A stretch of 64,000 nt of DNA from Raskinella chloraquaticus (SeqCode) (GTDB taxonomy: Bacteria > Pseudomonadota > Alphaproteobacteria > Rhizobiales > UBA4765), in the NCBI GenBank assembly GCA_002365175.1, contig DEZK01000012.1, positions 124,001 through 188,000 on the forward strand. The letters are read 5' to 3'. This document shows, piece after piece, positions 37,462-47,271 of the stretch. The stretch's first letter is position 1. Each line of letters starts with the position of its first letter. The notes below the pieces were generated by a model. It ran no database searches. It was not told the DNA's origin and was given only the letters and a program-made list of their open reading frames with translations. Both the position numbers and the translations under genes were made by a program.

Positions 37462-38389
37462 GGTGTTTTGTGCCGCCGCAGCACGGCCGCAGCGACCACA
37501 GGCAGGCAGGCGAGCGCAAGCAGGACGAGCGCCAGCGCGGCGGCAAGGGGCCAATCACGATTGGCAAAAAACTCCACCCACAACACATGCCCGATCATCA
37601 GCGTATCAGGGCCGCCGAGGAGATCGGGAATGACGAATTCACCTGTTGCGGGAATAAAGACGAGGAGCATGCCGGCGAAAATGCCAGGGAGTGAGAGGGG
37701 CAGTGTCACGGCCAGAAAGGCCCGCCAGGGCGGCGCGCCGAGATCGCCTGCCGCTTCCAGCAATCGCGGGTCGATACGTTCAAGGGCGGTATAGATCGGC
37801 AGCACCATGAATGGCAGATAGGAATAGACAATGCCAAGAATGACCGCTTCCTCGCGATTGATGAGATCAAGGGGTTCAGTGGCAAGGCCCAGCGCCAGCA
37901 GCGCCGTGTTCAGCAGGCCTTCCGGCTTCAGGATCACCAGCCAGGCGTAAACACGGATGAGAAACGACGTCCAGAAGGGGACCATCACCAGGAGAAGCAG
38001 CAGGCCTTGCGTGCGCCGTCCCGCCCTGGCGATCGCATAGCTAAGCGGATAGGCGACAAGCAGGGTGAGGAGCGTGGCGATGGCAGCGATCCGCAGCGAT
38101 GAGATGACCACCGACAGATAGAGGTCGTCACTGGCAAGCAGCCTGTAATTATCGAGCGTGAGCGCGCTCAGAAATTCCGGCCATCGCGCGATCCCTTCAA
38201 AGAGTGGACGATAGGGTGGCTGCGCCTGGGCTGCGCGTGACAGAGACAGGCGGATGATGATTGCCAACGGCACCACGCACACGACGATGCCCCACAGGAG
38301 TGGCAAGGCGAGAATGAGCCGGCGCCTTCCGCGCCCGCTTGAGGCTGGCGCGCTCCTGCCCACGACCGCCTGTGATGGCTGATCAATGA

Positions 38390-38393
<4 letters not shown>
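37458..38393 (-). CDS. potH: Polyamine ABC transporter permease
   Basis: A 311-residue permease with six TM helices and the EAA loop LLEAAGDLGAPPWRAFLAVT. N-terminal region has the typical extra periplasmic segment of PotH. Overlaps the end of potG by 4 bases and the start of potI by 4 bases, so the operon potF-potG-potH-potI is tightly coupled. Confidence 0.92.
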
Positions 38394-39499
<1,106 letters not shown>

Positions 39500-39538
39500 C
39501 GACCGGGCGCCCGTTCATGCGCTGACGGCTGGACATCA

Positions 39539-40642
39539 TCAGCGATTGCTCTTGATGCGGGTGAAGAGGCGATTGACCAGGCGCTGCGTTGCCTCGTCAT
39601 AGGGCGTGATGGTGTAGAGCCTCGCAAAGGTCGCCGGCGGGGGAAAAATACCGGCATCGTCGAGCACCGATTTATCGATGAATTTCTGTGAGGCAAGATT
39701 GGAATTGGCATACTGGATGAAGTTCGAGTTGAGCGCCGCGTTCTGGGGACGATTGACGAAATCGATGAAGCGGTAGGCTGCCTGCGGATTGGCGGCATCG
39801 CGCGGAATGACAAAATTATCAAACCACATCAACGCCCCTTCCTTTGGGATCACATAGGCGATGTCAACGAGCGGCTTGCCGGTCTGTTCGGCGGCCTCAC
39901 GGGCACGTTTGCGTGCCTGAAGCACATCACCGGAGTAACCGATCGCCAGACATATGTCCCCGCCTGCGAGCGCGTTGATATATTCCGAGGAATGGTACTT
40001 CTTCACGAAAGGGCGAACGGCCTGAAGCAACTCGGCCGCCCGGCGCAGATCAGCCTCACTTTTCGAATCGGGATCGAGACCCAGATAACGCAGCGCAGCA
40101 GGGAACAATTCCTCGGTGGCGTCCAGCATATAGACCCCGCAATCACGCAATTTTCGCAAGATCGCCGGATCAAAAACCAGCTTCCAGGACTCAAGCGGTG
40201 CGTCCGCGCCCAGACGCTGGCGCACTTTGGCAACATTATATCCGATGCCCGTCGTGCCCCACATATAGTTGACGGCAAAGCGGTTGCCGGGGTCATAGCG
40301 GCCAAGCCGTGAGGTCACCTCGTCCCAGGCATTGGCGAGGTTGCCAAGCTTGCTCTTGTCGAGCGGCAGATAAAGATTGAGCGGGATCTGGCGCGGCAGG
40401 AACGAGGCGGTGACAACCACCAGATCATAACCCGTCTTGCCGGCAAGCAGCTTGCTTTCGACGATATCCATCTGATCGAAGGTATCGTAAATGACCTTGA
40501 TACCCGTTTCCTGTTCGAAAGCGGCGATAACCAGCGGATTGACGTAATCAGACCAGTTATAAATGCGCAGCTCTTCACTGCGCGCCGGTGTCAGAATAGA
40601 GAGCAGGACGCCCAGAATGATCATCGTTCCTGATTTCAACAT
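39539..40642 (-). CDS. potF: Periplasmic polyamine-binding protein
   Basis: A 367-residue solute-binding protein. A signal peptide (MIILGVLLSILTPARS) precedes the mature start EELRIYNWSDYVNP, the hallmark of PotD/PotF proteins; downstream TGYDLVVVTASFLPRQI and MWGTTGIGYN are also typical. It delivers putrescine or spermidine to the PotHI permease. First gene of the operon. The ATG at 40642 is preferred over a TTG at 40660. Confidence 0.92.
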   Translation of the reverse strand: MLKSGTMIILGVLLSILTPARSEELRIYNWSDYVNPLVIAAFEQETGIKVIYDTFDQMDIVESKLLAGKTGYDLVVVTASFLPRQIPLNLYLPLDKSKLGNLANAWDEVTSRLGRYDPGNRFAVNYMWGTTGIGYNVAKVRQRLGADAPLESWKLVFDPAILRKLRDCGVYMLDATEELFPAALRYLGLDPDSKSEADLRRAAELLQAVRPFVKKYHSSEYINALAGGDICLAIGYSGDVLQARKRAREAAEQTGKPLVDIAYVIPKEGALMWFDNFVIPRDAANPQAAYRFIDFVNRPQNAALNSNFIQYANSNLASQKFIDKSVLDDAGIFPPPATFARLYTITPYDEATQRLVNRLFTRIKSNR

Positions 40643-40779
40643 CGCCGTTACCCCGTGCAAACCACGGCAAAACCTAGCAGCCCGCGCCGCAAGCTCAAGC
40701 GGTCCGCAGACAGTCTTTTACGTTTTGCTAACCCCTCGCATTCACAACTTGACGTGCACCAGTGGCAAGGAGGCCTGTT

Positions 40780-41154
40780 ATGGCAATCGATATCGGACTT
40801 GGCAGCGTCAACAACGCCCAGGTGCTCATAAGCCTTGCTGAAAGTCTCGGCACAGGCACGCAGCCAAGGCGCATCAGGGCGCCCACCGTTACCGCCGAGC
40901 AGGCCGAAGGTACCTTTACCGGCAGACTGCCCGATGGCCGCAACGTGTCGTTCAATGTCAGCGACTTCAGGGATGGGCGGGCACGGGTACGTTATTCAAG
41001 CGCCAACGAGGTCAAAAACGGTCAGGTCCAGGTCAATGGCAATGTTCTGCGCTTCGACAATGTCCAGCTGGCCGTCCTGTCAAATGGCCGCGCCCAGTTT
41101 TCCCGCGTCGACCCGACCACAAGCCGGGTCCAGCAGGCGACGCTGCAGCGCTGA
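40780..41154 (+). CDS. Hypothetical protein (124 residues)
   Basis: I do not recognise it. The start at 40780 is well supported by AAGGAGG at 40767-40773, 6 bases upstream. No signal peptide or TM segment. The sequence is beta-strand-like after residue 45 (GTFTGRLPDGRNVSFNVSDF, then NGQVQVNGNVLRFDNVQL), suggesting a small beta-rich domain, with a short Ser/Arg/Gln tail. It stands alone on the plus strand between potF and the UPF0114 gene, whose stop is 5 bases away on the other strand. Confidence 0.7.
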   Translation: MAIDIGLGSVNNAQVLISLAESLGTGTQPRRIRAPTVTAEQAEGTFTGRLPDGRNVSFNVSDFRDGRARVRYSSANEVKNGQVQVNGNVLRFDNVQLAVLSNGRAQFSRVDPTTSRVQQATLQR

Positions 41155-41159
41155 TACGT

Positions 41160-41738
41160 TCAGTCGCCTTCGTATCCCAATGCCTTCGACTTGGCTGTGA
41201 TATAATCCATGATCGCCAGCAGCACGCCCGACATCACGAAGGTGATATGGATGACAATCATCCAGTAAATGCGTTCGGATGAGAGATTGGCTTCGGTGAC
41301 GAAGACTTTCAGCAGCTGGATGGCCGAGATGGCGGCAATCGAGGCGACCAGCTTCAGTTTCAACCCGCCAAAATCGATCTTGCCGAGCCACGCAGGGCGA
41401 TCGGGGTGATCCTCGATATCCATTTTCGACACGAAGTTTTCATAGCCGGCAAAGGTGACGATCATCACCAGATTGGCCGCAAGCGAGATATCGATCAGCG
41501 ACAGAATAACCAGAATGATCGATTCAGCCTTCGTGCTGCTCGAAACCGCAAGATGGAACAGTTCGAACAATTCGCGGGCGAAGATGATGAGGAGCGCCAG
41601 CGTGCCCAGGACGAGCCCGAGATAGATCGGTGCAAGCAGCCAGCGCGACATAAAGAGAGCGTTTTCAACGAAAGCCTCGACGGTGCTCGCCGGCGCGCGG
41701 GAGCGGGAGGGTTCAGGGTCTGTGGTCGATTTTGCCAT
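41160..41738 (-). CDS. UPF0114 (YqhA family) membrane protein
   Basis: A 192-residue inner-membrane protein of the UPF0114 family, function unknown. Signatures: ENALFMSRWLLAPIYLGLVL in the first TM, LSLIDISLAANLVMIVTFAGYENFVS in the middle and a fourth TM near the end; about four TM helices. It ends a possible three-gene run pcaDC fusion - HlyC-like - UPF0114 (gaps of 33 and 31 bp on the same strand). Confidence 0.9.
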   Translation of the reverse strand: MAKSTTDPEPSRSRAPASTVEAFVENALFMSRWLLAPIYLGLVLGTLALLIIFARELFELFHLAVSSSTKAESIILVILSLIDISLAANLVMIVTFAGYENFVSKMDIEDHPDRPAWLGKIDFGGLKLKLVASIAAISAIQLLKVFVTEANLSSERIYWMIVIHITFVMSGVLLAIMDYITAKSKALGYEGD

Positions 41739-41769
41739 GGCAGCTTTTGTCCTGAAACTGAAGGGTTAC

Positions 41770-42297
41770 TCAAGTGAAGGCGGCGGGCGGCAGACGCGGC
41801 TGAACGCCGTTCAACGCGTGGCGGCTCACCTCATCGACGAGCGGGTGCAGATTGGCTGGGTGGCCGGCGGCATCGACAATCCACGGGATGTCCCCGCTGC
41901 GCCATTCATCACGCGACAGCGTGAGCGGAAACGAGGTCGCCCGCGACAGGCGTTTGTCAACATCAACAGATACCATGGCCCACCACAACGCCGCGACAGG
42001 TACGGTTTCGCCCGGGCGATCAGGGACCGGCGCATGGGCAACAACATATTGCCCCAGCAGCAGGGCGGGAATGATTGCGCTTTCGAGATCCTGAAGCTTG
42101 AATTTGCGATGGCGGGGCGAGCGCATGAGCGCCCCGACCATCGTGCCGAAGGCATGAGCCGCATCGCGGGTGCGTGCCTGCCCTGCCTGAACGTCGTCAG
42201 CAGCGCCCTGCGCTCCCGATGATCCGTTCGACGAGAGCGAAACAGACAGGCTGGGAAATGTCGTCATGATGCCAGAGACGTTCCTGGGGTCAGTCAT
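41770..42297 (-). CDS. HlyC/RtxC-type toxin-activating lysine acyltransferase homologue
   Basis: A 175-residue protein that aligns along its core with the HlyC family, which transfers fatty acyl groups from acyl-ACP to lysines of RTX toxins. MRSPRHRKF matches the HlyC SSPLHRNW segment, giving His63 at the catalytic His23; SGDIPWIVDAAGHPANL matches SGDRKWFIDWIAPFG, giving Asp142 at the catalytic Asp92; VPVAALWWAMVS matches the central strand. An N-terminal ~45-residue Ser/Ala-rich extension is extra. No RTX protein or type I secretion gene is in the window, so the target is unknown. Middle gene of a run with the PcaDC fusion and UPF0114. Confidence 0.8.
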   Translation of the reverse strand: MTDPRNVSGIMTTFPSLSVSLSSNGSSGAQGAADDVQAGQARTRDAAHAFGTMVGALMRSPRHRKFKLQDLESAIIPALLLGQYVVAHAPVPDRPGETVPVAALWWAMVSVDVDKRLSRATSFPLTLSRDEWRSGDIPWIVDAAGHPANLHPLVDEVSRHALNGVQPRLPPAAFT

Positions 42298-42330
42298 TTT
42301 CGTCTATCCACCTTTTTTGTTTCGACGGGT

Positions 42331-43524
42331 TCACGCTTCGGCGATTTTATCGCCGAGCACATCGCGCACCCAGCGCATGGCGCTGTTGGCGGCAGGCACG
42401 CCGGCATAAATCGCTGATTGCATCAGCAGGGCGCGCAATTCTTCCATCGTCACGCCGTTCGTCTCAATCGCCGGCCGCAGATGGAGCTTGAATTCCTCCT
42501 CGCGGTTGATGGCCAGGGTGATGGCCAGAACAAGCATCGAGCGCGTCTTGCGCGGCAGCGTCGGGTCGCCCCAGATCTCGCCCCAGGCGATGCGCGTGAT
42601 GAAATCCTGAAACGGGCGCCCGTACGCGCCAGCCCTGTCCAGCGCCCGCTCGACATATTCAGCGCCAAGAACGCTCTTGCGATTGGCAAGGCCTGCCTCG
42701 AAGCTCAGGCCACCGGATGTGGCGCGTGGTGAACCGGCGTGGAGATCAAGCCAGGCGATGAGATGGCGGTTGACGATCGCCTTCTGCTCGATATTGAGAA
42801 GATGAGCGGCATTGGGGATCACAACAAATTCCGCTCCCGGGATGAGGGCTGCGATTGCACTGCCATCGGCAACGGGGGTTGCCGGATCGTCGGCGCCTGA
42901 TATCACCAGTGTCGGCGCCGCGATACGCGGCAGATGCGCCCGCAGATCCATGTCACGGATGGCCTGACAGCACACCGCATAGCCGATACCTGAAATCGCG
43001 GCAAAGCGCTGCTTCACGGGCGCCACCAAATCCGGATGATCGCGAATGGTGCGGGCGGTGAACCAGCGCGCCATGACCCCGTCGACCAGCGACCCGCATC
43101 CCTTGCTGCGCGACTGCTCGATGCGCTGATTCCATAAATGGGTGTCCGGCATGATGGCGGCTGTCGCCATCAAGGTCAGGCTGCTGACACGGGCGGGATG
43201 GCGAAACCCCATGGTCTGGCCGGTCATGCCGCCGAGCGAGAGGCCAACGATGTGCGCCTTGTCGATATGAAGCGCAGCAAGGAGACCGGCCAGATCATCG
43301 GCCAGATCATCGAGCGAGGTCGGCTGATCAATCAGTTGCGAGCGCCCATGGCCGCGCGTGTCGTAGCGCAGAACGCGGTAGCGCCCGGCCAGAGCTTCCG
43401 CCTGGCCATCCCACATCTCCAGCGTCGTGCCGAGCGAATTGGAAAAGGCGACCACAGGCGCGTTTGCTGGTCCTGTCAGGTCGAAGAACAATTCCGTACC
43501 ATTGGCGATTTTGATGACAGGCAT
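42331..43524 (-). CDS. pcaL: Fused 3-oxoadipate enol-lactonase / 4-carboxymuconolactone decarboxylase
   Basis: A 397-residue fusion of two consecutive steps of the protocatechuate branch of the beta-ketoadipate pathway. Residues ~1-265: alpha/beta hydrolase (PcaD) with nucleophile in GLSLGGMTG and catalytic His in PNAAHLLNIE. Residues ~285-397: carboxymuconolactone decarboxylase (PcaC) with TRIAWGEIWGDPTLPRKTRS and NGVTMEELRALLMQ. The start at 43524 follows GAGGA; a reading from 43566 adds 14 residues. No other pca gene is nearby, so it may act on another lactone or be a displaced pathway member. Confidence 0.9.
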   Translation of the reverse strand: MPVIKIANGTELFFDLTGPANAPVVAFSNSLGTTLEMWDGQAEALAGRYRVLRYDTRGHGRSQLIDQPTSLDDLADDLAGLLAALHIDKAHIVGLSLGGMTGQTMGFRHPARVSSLTLMATAAIMPDTHLWNQRIEQSRSKGCGSLVDGVMARWFTARTIRDHPDLVAPVKQRFAAISGIGYAVCCQAIRDMDLRAHLPRIAAPTLVISGADDPATPVADGSAIAALIPGAEFVVIPNAAHLLNIEQKAIVNRHLIAWLDLHAGSPRATSGGLSFEAGLANRKSVLGAEYVERALDRAGAYGRPFQDFITRIAWGEIWGDPTLPRKTRSMLVLAITLAINREEEFKLHLRPAIETNGVTMEELRALLMQSAIYAGVPAANSAMRWVRDVLGDKIAEA

Positions 43525-43817
43525 CAGTTCCTCACTGCGGATCGGCATGGCAGGCGATATCGGCACCTGTCCATGCCATCCGACGATCAGCTATCAAACG
43601 CAAGCGGCACAGATAAGATTGTCGCCGAGTTTCACGATTGCCTAATCCGTCAAGCGGCATGATATAGGGAGAGCTTCGGATCATAACAACGTTCTGTGAC
43701 GGGCCGTTGTCTTGGACGTCGAGACCTAGCAGGTCATTAACCGGTCAGCAATGCGCGCTTCCCTTTCCCCCTTACGTGTGACGCGATACAGCCGGCCGGT
43801 GACGGCGTGAGGAGCTG

Positions 43818-44318
43818 ATGGTTGATGGCGCTGCGTTTCGGCGGGGAATGGCGCAGTTCGCCGCCTCGGTTACCCTCATCACCAGTGATGGTGATGCCGG
43901 CCTGGCGGGGGTAACCGCCTCCTCGGTCACATCGGTGTCCGATGAACCGCCGATCATGCTCGCCTGTCTCAATCTTGCGGGGCGCACCAACCGGACGATC
44001 CGCGCCAACGGCGTGTTCTGCATTAATGTGTTGGCGCCAAAGCACCAACATCTGGCCGTCGCCTTTTCGGGGAAGGTTGGCAGCTCGCTTGATGAGCGCT
44101 TCAGCCTTGCGACATGGTCGCGACTGGAAAGCGCCTCGCCCGTCCTCGCCGGATGCCAGGTGGCGCTTGATTGCCGTCTTGTGGACGAGATGATCGTCGG
44201 CACCCATGTGGTCCTTTTCGGCCAGGTCGTCGCGCTTGCCCTTGGCCCGCACGCGCCGCCCCTTCTCTATTCAAGCCGCGCCTATCGCCGCCTTGATCTG
44301 TGGCCGGAAGAAGATTGA
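43818..44318 (+). CDS. Flavin reductase domain protein
   Basis: A 166-residue FMN-binding split-barrel protein (flavin reductase-like, HpaC type), which supplies reduced flavin to a monooxygenase. FRRGMAQFAASVTLITS is the typical N-terminal strand, then GVTASSVTSVSDEPPIML and NRTIRANGVFCINVLAP. Start follows AGGAG with a short 3-base spacing. No partner monooxygenase is in the window. Its 3' end overlaps the end of the convergent methyltransferase gene by 37 bp. Confidence 0.88.
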   Translation: MVDGAAFRRGMAQFAASVTLITSDGDAGLAGVTASSVTSVSDEPPIMLACLNLAGRTNRTIRANGVFCINVLAPKHQHLAVAFSGKVGSSLDERFSLATWSRLESASPVLAGCQVALDCRLVDEMIVGTHVVLFGQVVALALGPHAPPLLYSSRAYRRLDLWPEED

Positions 44319-45364
44319 GTTTTGATGCCTCTGGCAGTGATGATCTTGTAGGTTCCGTTTTCGTGCGTGAGCGCGACGTCGTTGAACATATCGCCCAGCG
44401 TCCGCTCATAGGGAAGCTGGCGATTGGCAACCAGCAGCAATTGGCCGCGCGGTGACAGCGCCCGGGCGGCAGCGGTGATGAAGGACTGGCCGATTTTCGG
44501 TTCCGCCGCCTTTCCGCGATGGAAGGGCGGATTGGAGATGATCCAGTCATAGTGACGCTCCATCAACAGCCCGGTGCTGACATCATGCCAGTGCCAGGCG
44601 ATGGTGCGCTCGCCAAAACGGGCGAGATTAACCCTCGCACAGGCAAGCGCGCGTGCATCAGCCTCGTAAAGATCAAGCGTGGCGATCTTTGGCGCGTGAT
44701 CGAGCAGTGCGCCGGCAAGATAGCCCCAGCCACATCCCAGCTCCGCCACCTTGCCGGCGAGTGCGGCTGGCAGATTGTCGCCAAGAAACCGCGAGCCGGC
44801 ATCAATCGCCTGCCAGGAAAAAAGACCCGGGCAGGTGACATAAGTCCCGATATGAGCCTGAGGCCGGGCGGCCTTTTGCCAGCGCGCAAGTTCAGCTACA
44901 GCTTTCTCATCAAGACGGGCCGGCTTGCGCAACCAGAAGACACGGCAACCGCTCTTGGGCACCACGCCATCAAGCCCCAGCAGAGCACCGACATCGCGCT
45001 CATGCGACTGTCCGCCCTCATCCTTGGCGCCGGCAATGACGATCAGACCGCCCGCCACGGTCGCTGCCAGCGCATCAGCGATAAGGCCACGGCCCTCCTG
45101 GCGGTCACGGCCCAGACGAACCAGCGTGCCGGCAAACAGATCGCCATCTGCACGCTCACTGACGACCTTGAAACGGCGGCGGACCAGCATGTCGTGATGT
45201 GCCTTGTCCGGCTGCAGGCAGACAAGGCTTGTGTGCCACTCATCATCCGCATCGGCGCCCGCCCGGGCATTGAGATAGAGCCAGGGAGCACTACCTGCGC
45301 CCGGGCCATCAAGCAGACCACGGCTGAAGGGCCAGAAGAGCGCGCGTGTGAGGGGATCATCCAT
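44282..45364 (-). CDS. rsmC: RsmC-like 16S rRNA methyltransferase (class I SAM)
   Basis: A 360-residue protein with a degenerate N-terminal methyltransferase-like half and a C-terminal class I domain: SAM motif VAELGCGWGYLAGAL near 210 and catalytic ISNPPFHRG near 275, the N2-guanine type. The family methylates G1207 of 16S rRNA; RlmG-type 23S methylation is a close alternative. It lies 11 bp after the FAH-family gene on the same strand, a likely co-transcript. Confidence 0.85.
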   Translation of the reverse strand: MDDPLTRALFWPFSRGLLDGPGAGSAPWLYLNARAGADADDEWHTSLVCLQPDKAHHDMLVRRRFKVVSERADGDLFAGTLVRLGRDRQEGRGLIADALAATVAGGLIVIAGAKDEGGQSHERDVGALLGLDGVVPKSGCRVFWLRKPARLDEKAVAELARWQKAARPQAHIGTYVTCPGLFSWQAIDAGSRFLGDNLPAALAGKVAELGCGWGYLAGALLDHAPKIATLDLYEADARALACARVNLARFGERTIAWHWHDVSTGLLMERHYDWIISNPPFHRGKAAEPKIGQSFITAAARALSPRGQLLLVANRQLPYERTLGDMFNDVALTHENGTYKIITARGIKTQSSSGHRSRRR

Positions 45365-45375
45365 GGCCGGTGACG

Positions 45376-46383
45376 TCAGCCGATCTCGACCGACTGCTCG
45401 ATGGCGCCGAAGATCGAGTGGCGTTTGGCGTCGAGCATTTCAATGCGCACGCGATCGCCATGAACCATGAAGGCCGTCGCCGGCTCGCGGTTCCTGATCG
45501 TCTCGACACAGCGGCGCTCGGCGATGCAGGCATAGCCAAGACCGCCCTCCTCAACCATGGTTCCCGGCCCGCCATCAGGCCCGCGATTGGAGACCGTACC
45601 CGCACCCACCAGCGTCCCGGCCGCGAGCGAGCGTGTCTTGGCCGCATGTGAAATCAGCCGGCCGAAGTCGAAATTCATGTCCTTTGCCGTATTCGGCTTT
45701 CCGAAGAGACGACCGTTGAGCGTGCACAGAAGCGTTCCGTCGAGCCTGCCACCCTGCCAGGCTGACCCGAGCGCATCGGGCGTCACGGCCACTGGCGAGA
45801 AACTTGACGATGGCTTGCCCTGCAGGAAGCCGAAACCCTTGGCGAGTTCGGCGGGAATGAGATTGCGCAGCGACACGTCATTGACAAGCAGAACCAGGCG
45901 GATGTGAGCAAGGGCTGCCAGCGGGTCGATACCCATCGGCACATCGTCGGTAATGACAACAATTTCTGCTTCGAAATCGATACCCCAGGCCGCATCAGCC
46001 AGGCGTATGGGGTCGCGCGGCCCCATGAAGCCGTCGGAAGCACCCTGATACATAAGCGGATCAGTGAGGAAGGACGAGGGCATGTCGGCGCCACGCGCCT
46101 TGCGCACCAGTTCCACGTGGTTGAGATAGGCGGAGCCGTCGACCCATTGATAAGCGCGCGGCAGCGGCGCGGCGCAATCGCGTTCGTGGAAACGGATCGA
46201 GGGCACGGCATCATGAGCGAGGCTTTCGGCCAATTGGCGCAGCAGCGGCTCGCAATGATCCCAGTCGTCAAGTGCGGCCTGAAGCGTGGGAGCGATGGCG
46301 GTGGCATCGGTCGCCCGCGTCAGATCGTCAGAGACAACCACGAGACGCCCATCCCGTCCGCCTTTCATTGAAGCCAGTTTCAT
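45376..46383 (-). CDS. Fumarylacetoacetate hydrolase family protein
   Basis: A 335-residue FAH-fold hydrolase. The metal-binding E-x-E is in WGIDFEAEIVVITDD, and AGTLVGAGTVSNRG near the C-terminus is typical. An N-terminal domain (VSDDLTRATDATAIAPTLQ) resembles the FAA_hydrolase_N region of tyrosine-pathway fumarylacetoacetases of proteobacteria (~330 residues), so tyrosine degradation is likely but not proven. Start at 46383 is within a Lys-rich stretch; six more residues are possible upstream. Confidence 0.88.
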   Translation of the reverse strand: MKLASMKGGRDGRLVVVSDDLTRATDATAIAPTLQAALDDWDHCEPLLRQLAESLAHDAVPSIRFHERDCAAPLPRAYQWVDGSAYLNHVELVRKARGADMPSSFLTDPLMYQGASDGFMGPRDPIRLADAAWGIDFEAEIVVITDDVPMGIDPLAALAHIRLVLLVNDVSLRNLIPAELAKGFGFLQGKPSSSFSPVAVTPDALGSAWQGGRLDGTLLCTLNGRLFGKPNTAKDMNFDFGRLISHAAKTRSLAAGTLVGAGTVSNRGPDGGPGTMVEEGGLGYACIAERRCVETIRNREPATAFMVHGDRVRIEMLDAKRHSIFGAIEQSVEIG

Positions 46384-46778
46384 CTTCTTGCTCTTCCTCA
46401 CCAGATGTTTTTTACCGCTTGGTACACGGCTTTACCGATAACAGCTTGCGGTGTGCAAACGCTGCTGGCAAGTTCCTTTGCCGGAGCGGGAGGCCGCATG
46501 GTGACACTTTACAGTTTTCACGCCTCGGCCGGCGCCAAATAAGGTGTATCTGGCCGCGCCCGCCGGCGCTTTTTGCCACTGCTTTTGTCCGGATGCGCCC
46601 TTTGTCCCGCTTGATGACATCCCCAGGACCTTGGCGAGCGACAGCGTGAGGCGAAGCCTGATGCGACAAGGCGCGCTCATGCGGGCGCACAAGCAGATGG
46701 TCAGTGAAAATACGTCCCCATCTTAATCACACGTCAAGCATATCTTGCTAATGTTGTCTCATCAGCAAGGAGTGCTTG
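46384..46778. other. Intergenic region without a supported gene
   Basis: 395 bases between the FAH-family gene and a plus-strand hypothetical gene. Short open frames exist on both strands, but none has a ribosome site and plausible protein sequence. The promoter of each divergent gene is expected here; I cannot name a site with confidence. Confidence 0.5.
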
Positions 46779-47168
46779 ATGACGTTAAGACCAGAACAGG
46801 TCGTACATGGTTACGAAATATGGCGGTGGGCTGAGCCGCTTGCCATCGACGCGTTGCGTGCAGTGTACCGCCATCGCATGGACGATGCGGCAGCGGCGGA
46901 ATGGCTGGCGCGGGCGCATGGACGTGTCTGGGCGCTCTCCGCGCAGGGCGGTGCGGTCGATGAGGCGATGGGCGAGCTCGAACAACAAATCGTTCAGCTC
47001 GGGCATGAGCTCTGCCTCATCCATGATGGCAATGCGGCAGTCGCCAGCGAGATCGCCGAAACGCTGTCGATGCGGTTTCGCCGTGATCTGAGGAGCCTCA
47101 GCGCCCATGCCATCACGCTTGATGATATGAGCTTTTCGCTGCGCCAGGCCGCTGAACAGGTCGCCTGA
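46779..47168 (+). CDS. Hypothetical helical protein (129 residues)
   Basis: I do not recognise it. The start at 46779 is supported by AAGGAG at 46767-46772, 6 bases upstream. The sequence is helical throughout, with Trp-rich start (YEIWRWAEPL) and an acidic central helix (DEAMGELEQQIVQLGHELCLI), no signal peptide or TM. The DUF4403 gene follows after 103 bp on the same strand. Confidence 0.68.
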   Translation: MTLRPEQVVHGYEIWRWAEPLAIDALRAVYRHRMDDAAAAEWLARAHGRVWALSAQGGAVDEAMGELEQQIVQLGHELCLIHDGNAAVASEIAETLSMRFRRDLRSLSAHAITLDDMSFSLRQAAEQVA

Positions 47169-47271
47169 CGAGCAAACTCCGCGCTCGATATCGTCGTTTT
47201 GTGCAACAAGCCTGTAGCGGCTGCGGCCATTGCCGTCTAACCTCTGCGACTGCATGTCGCGGAGGTTGTAG

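Noticed and set aside
46412..46690. Short open frames on both strands in the 395-bp gap
   Set aside because: No ribosome sites, no plausible protein and no homology I recognise.
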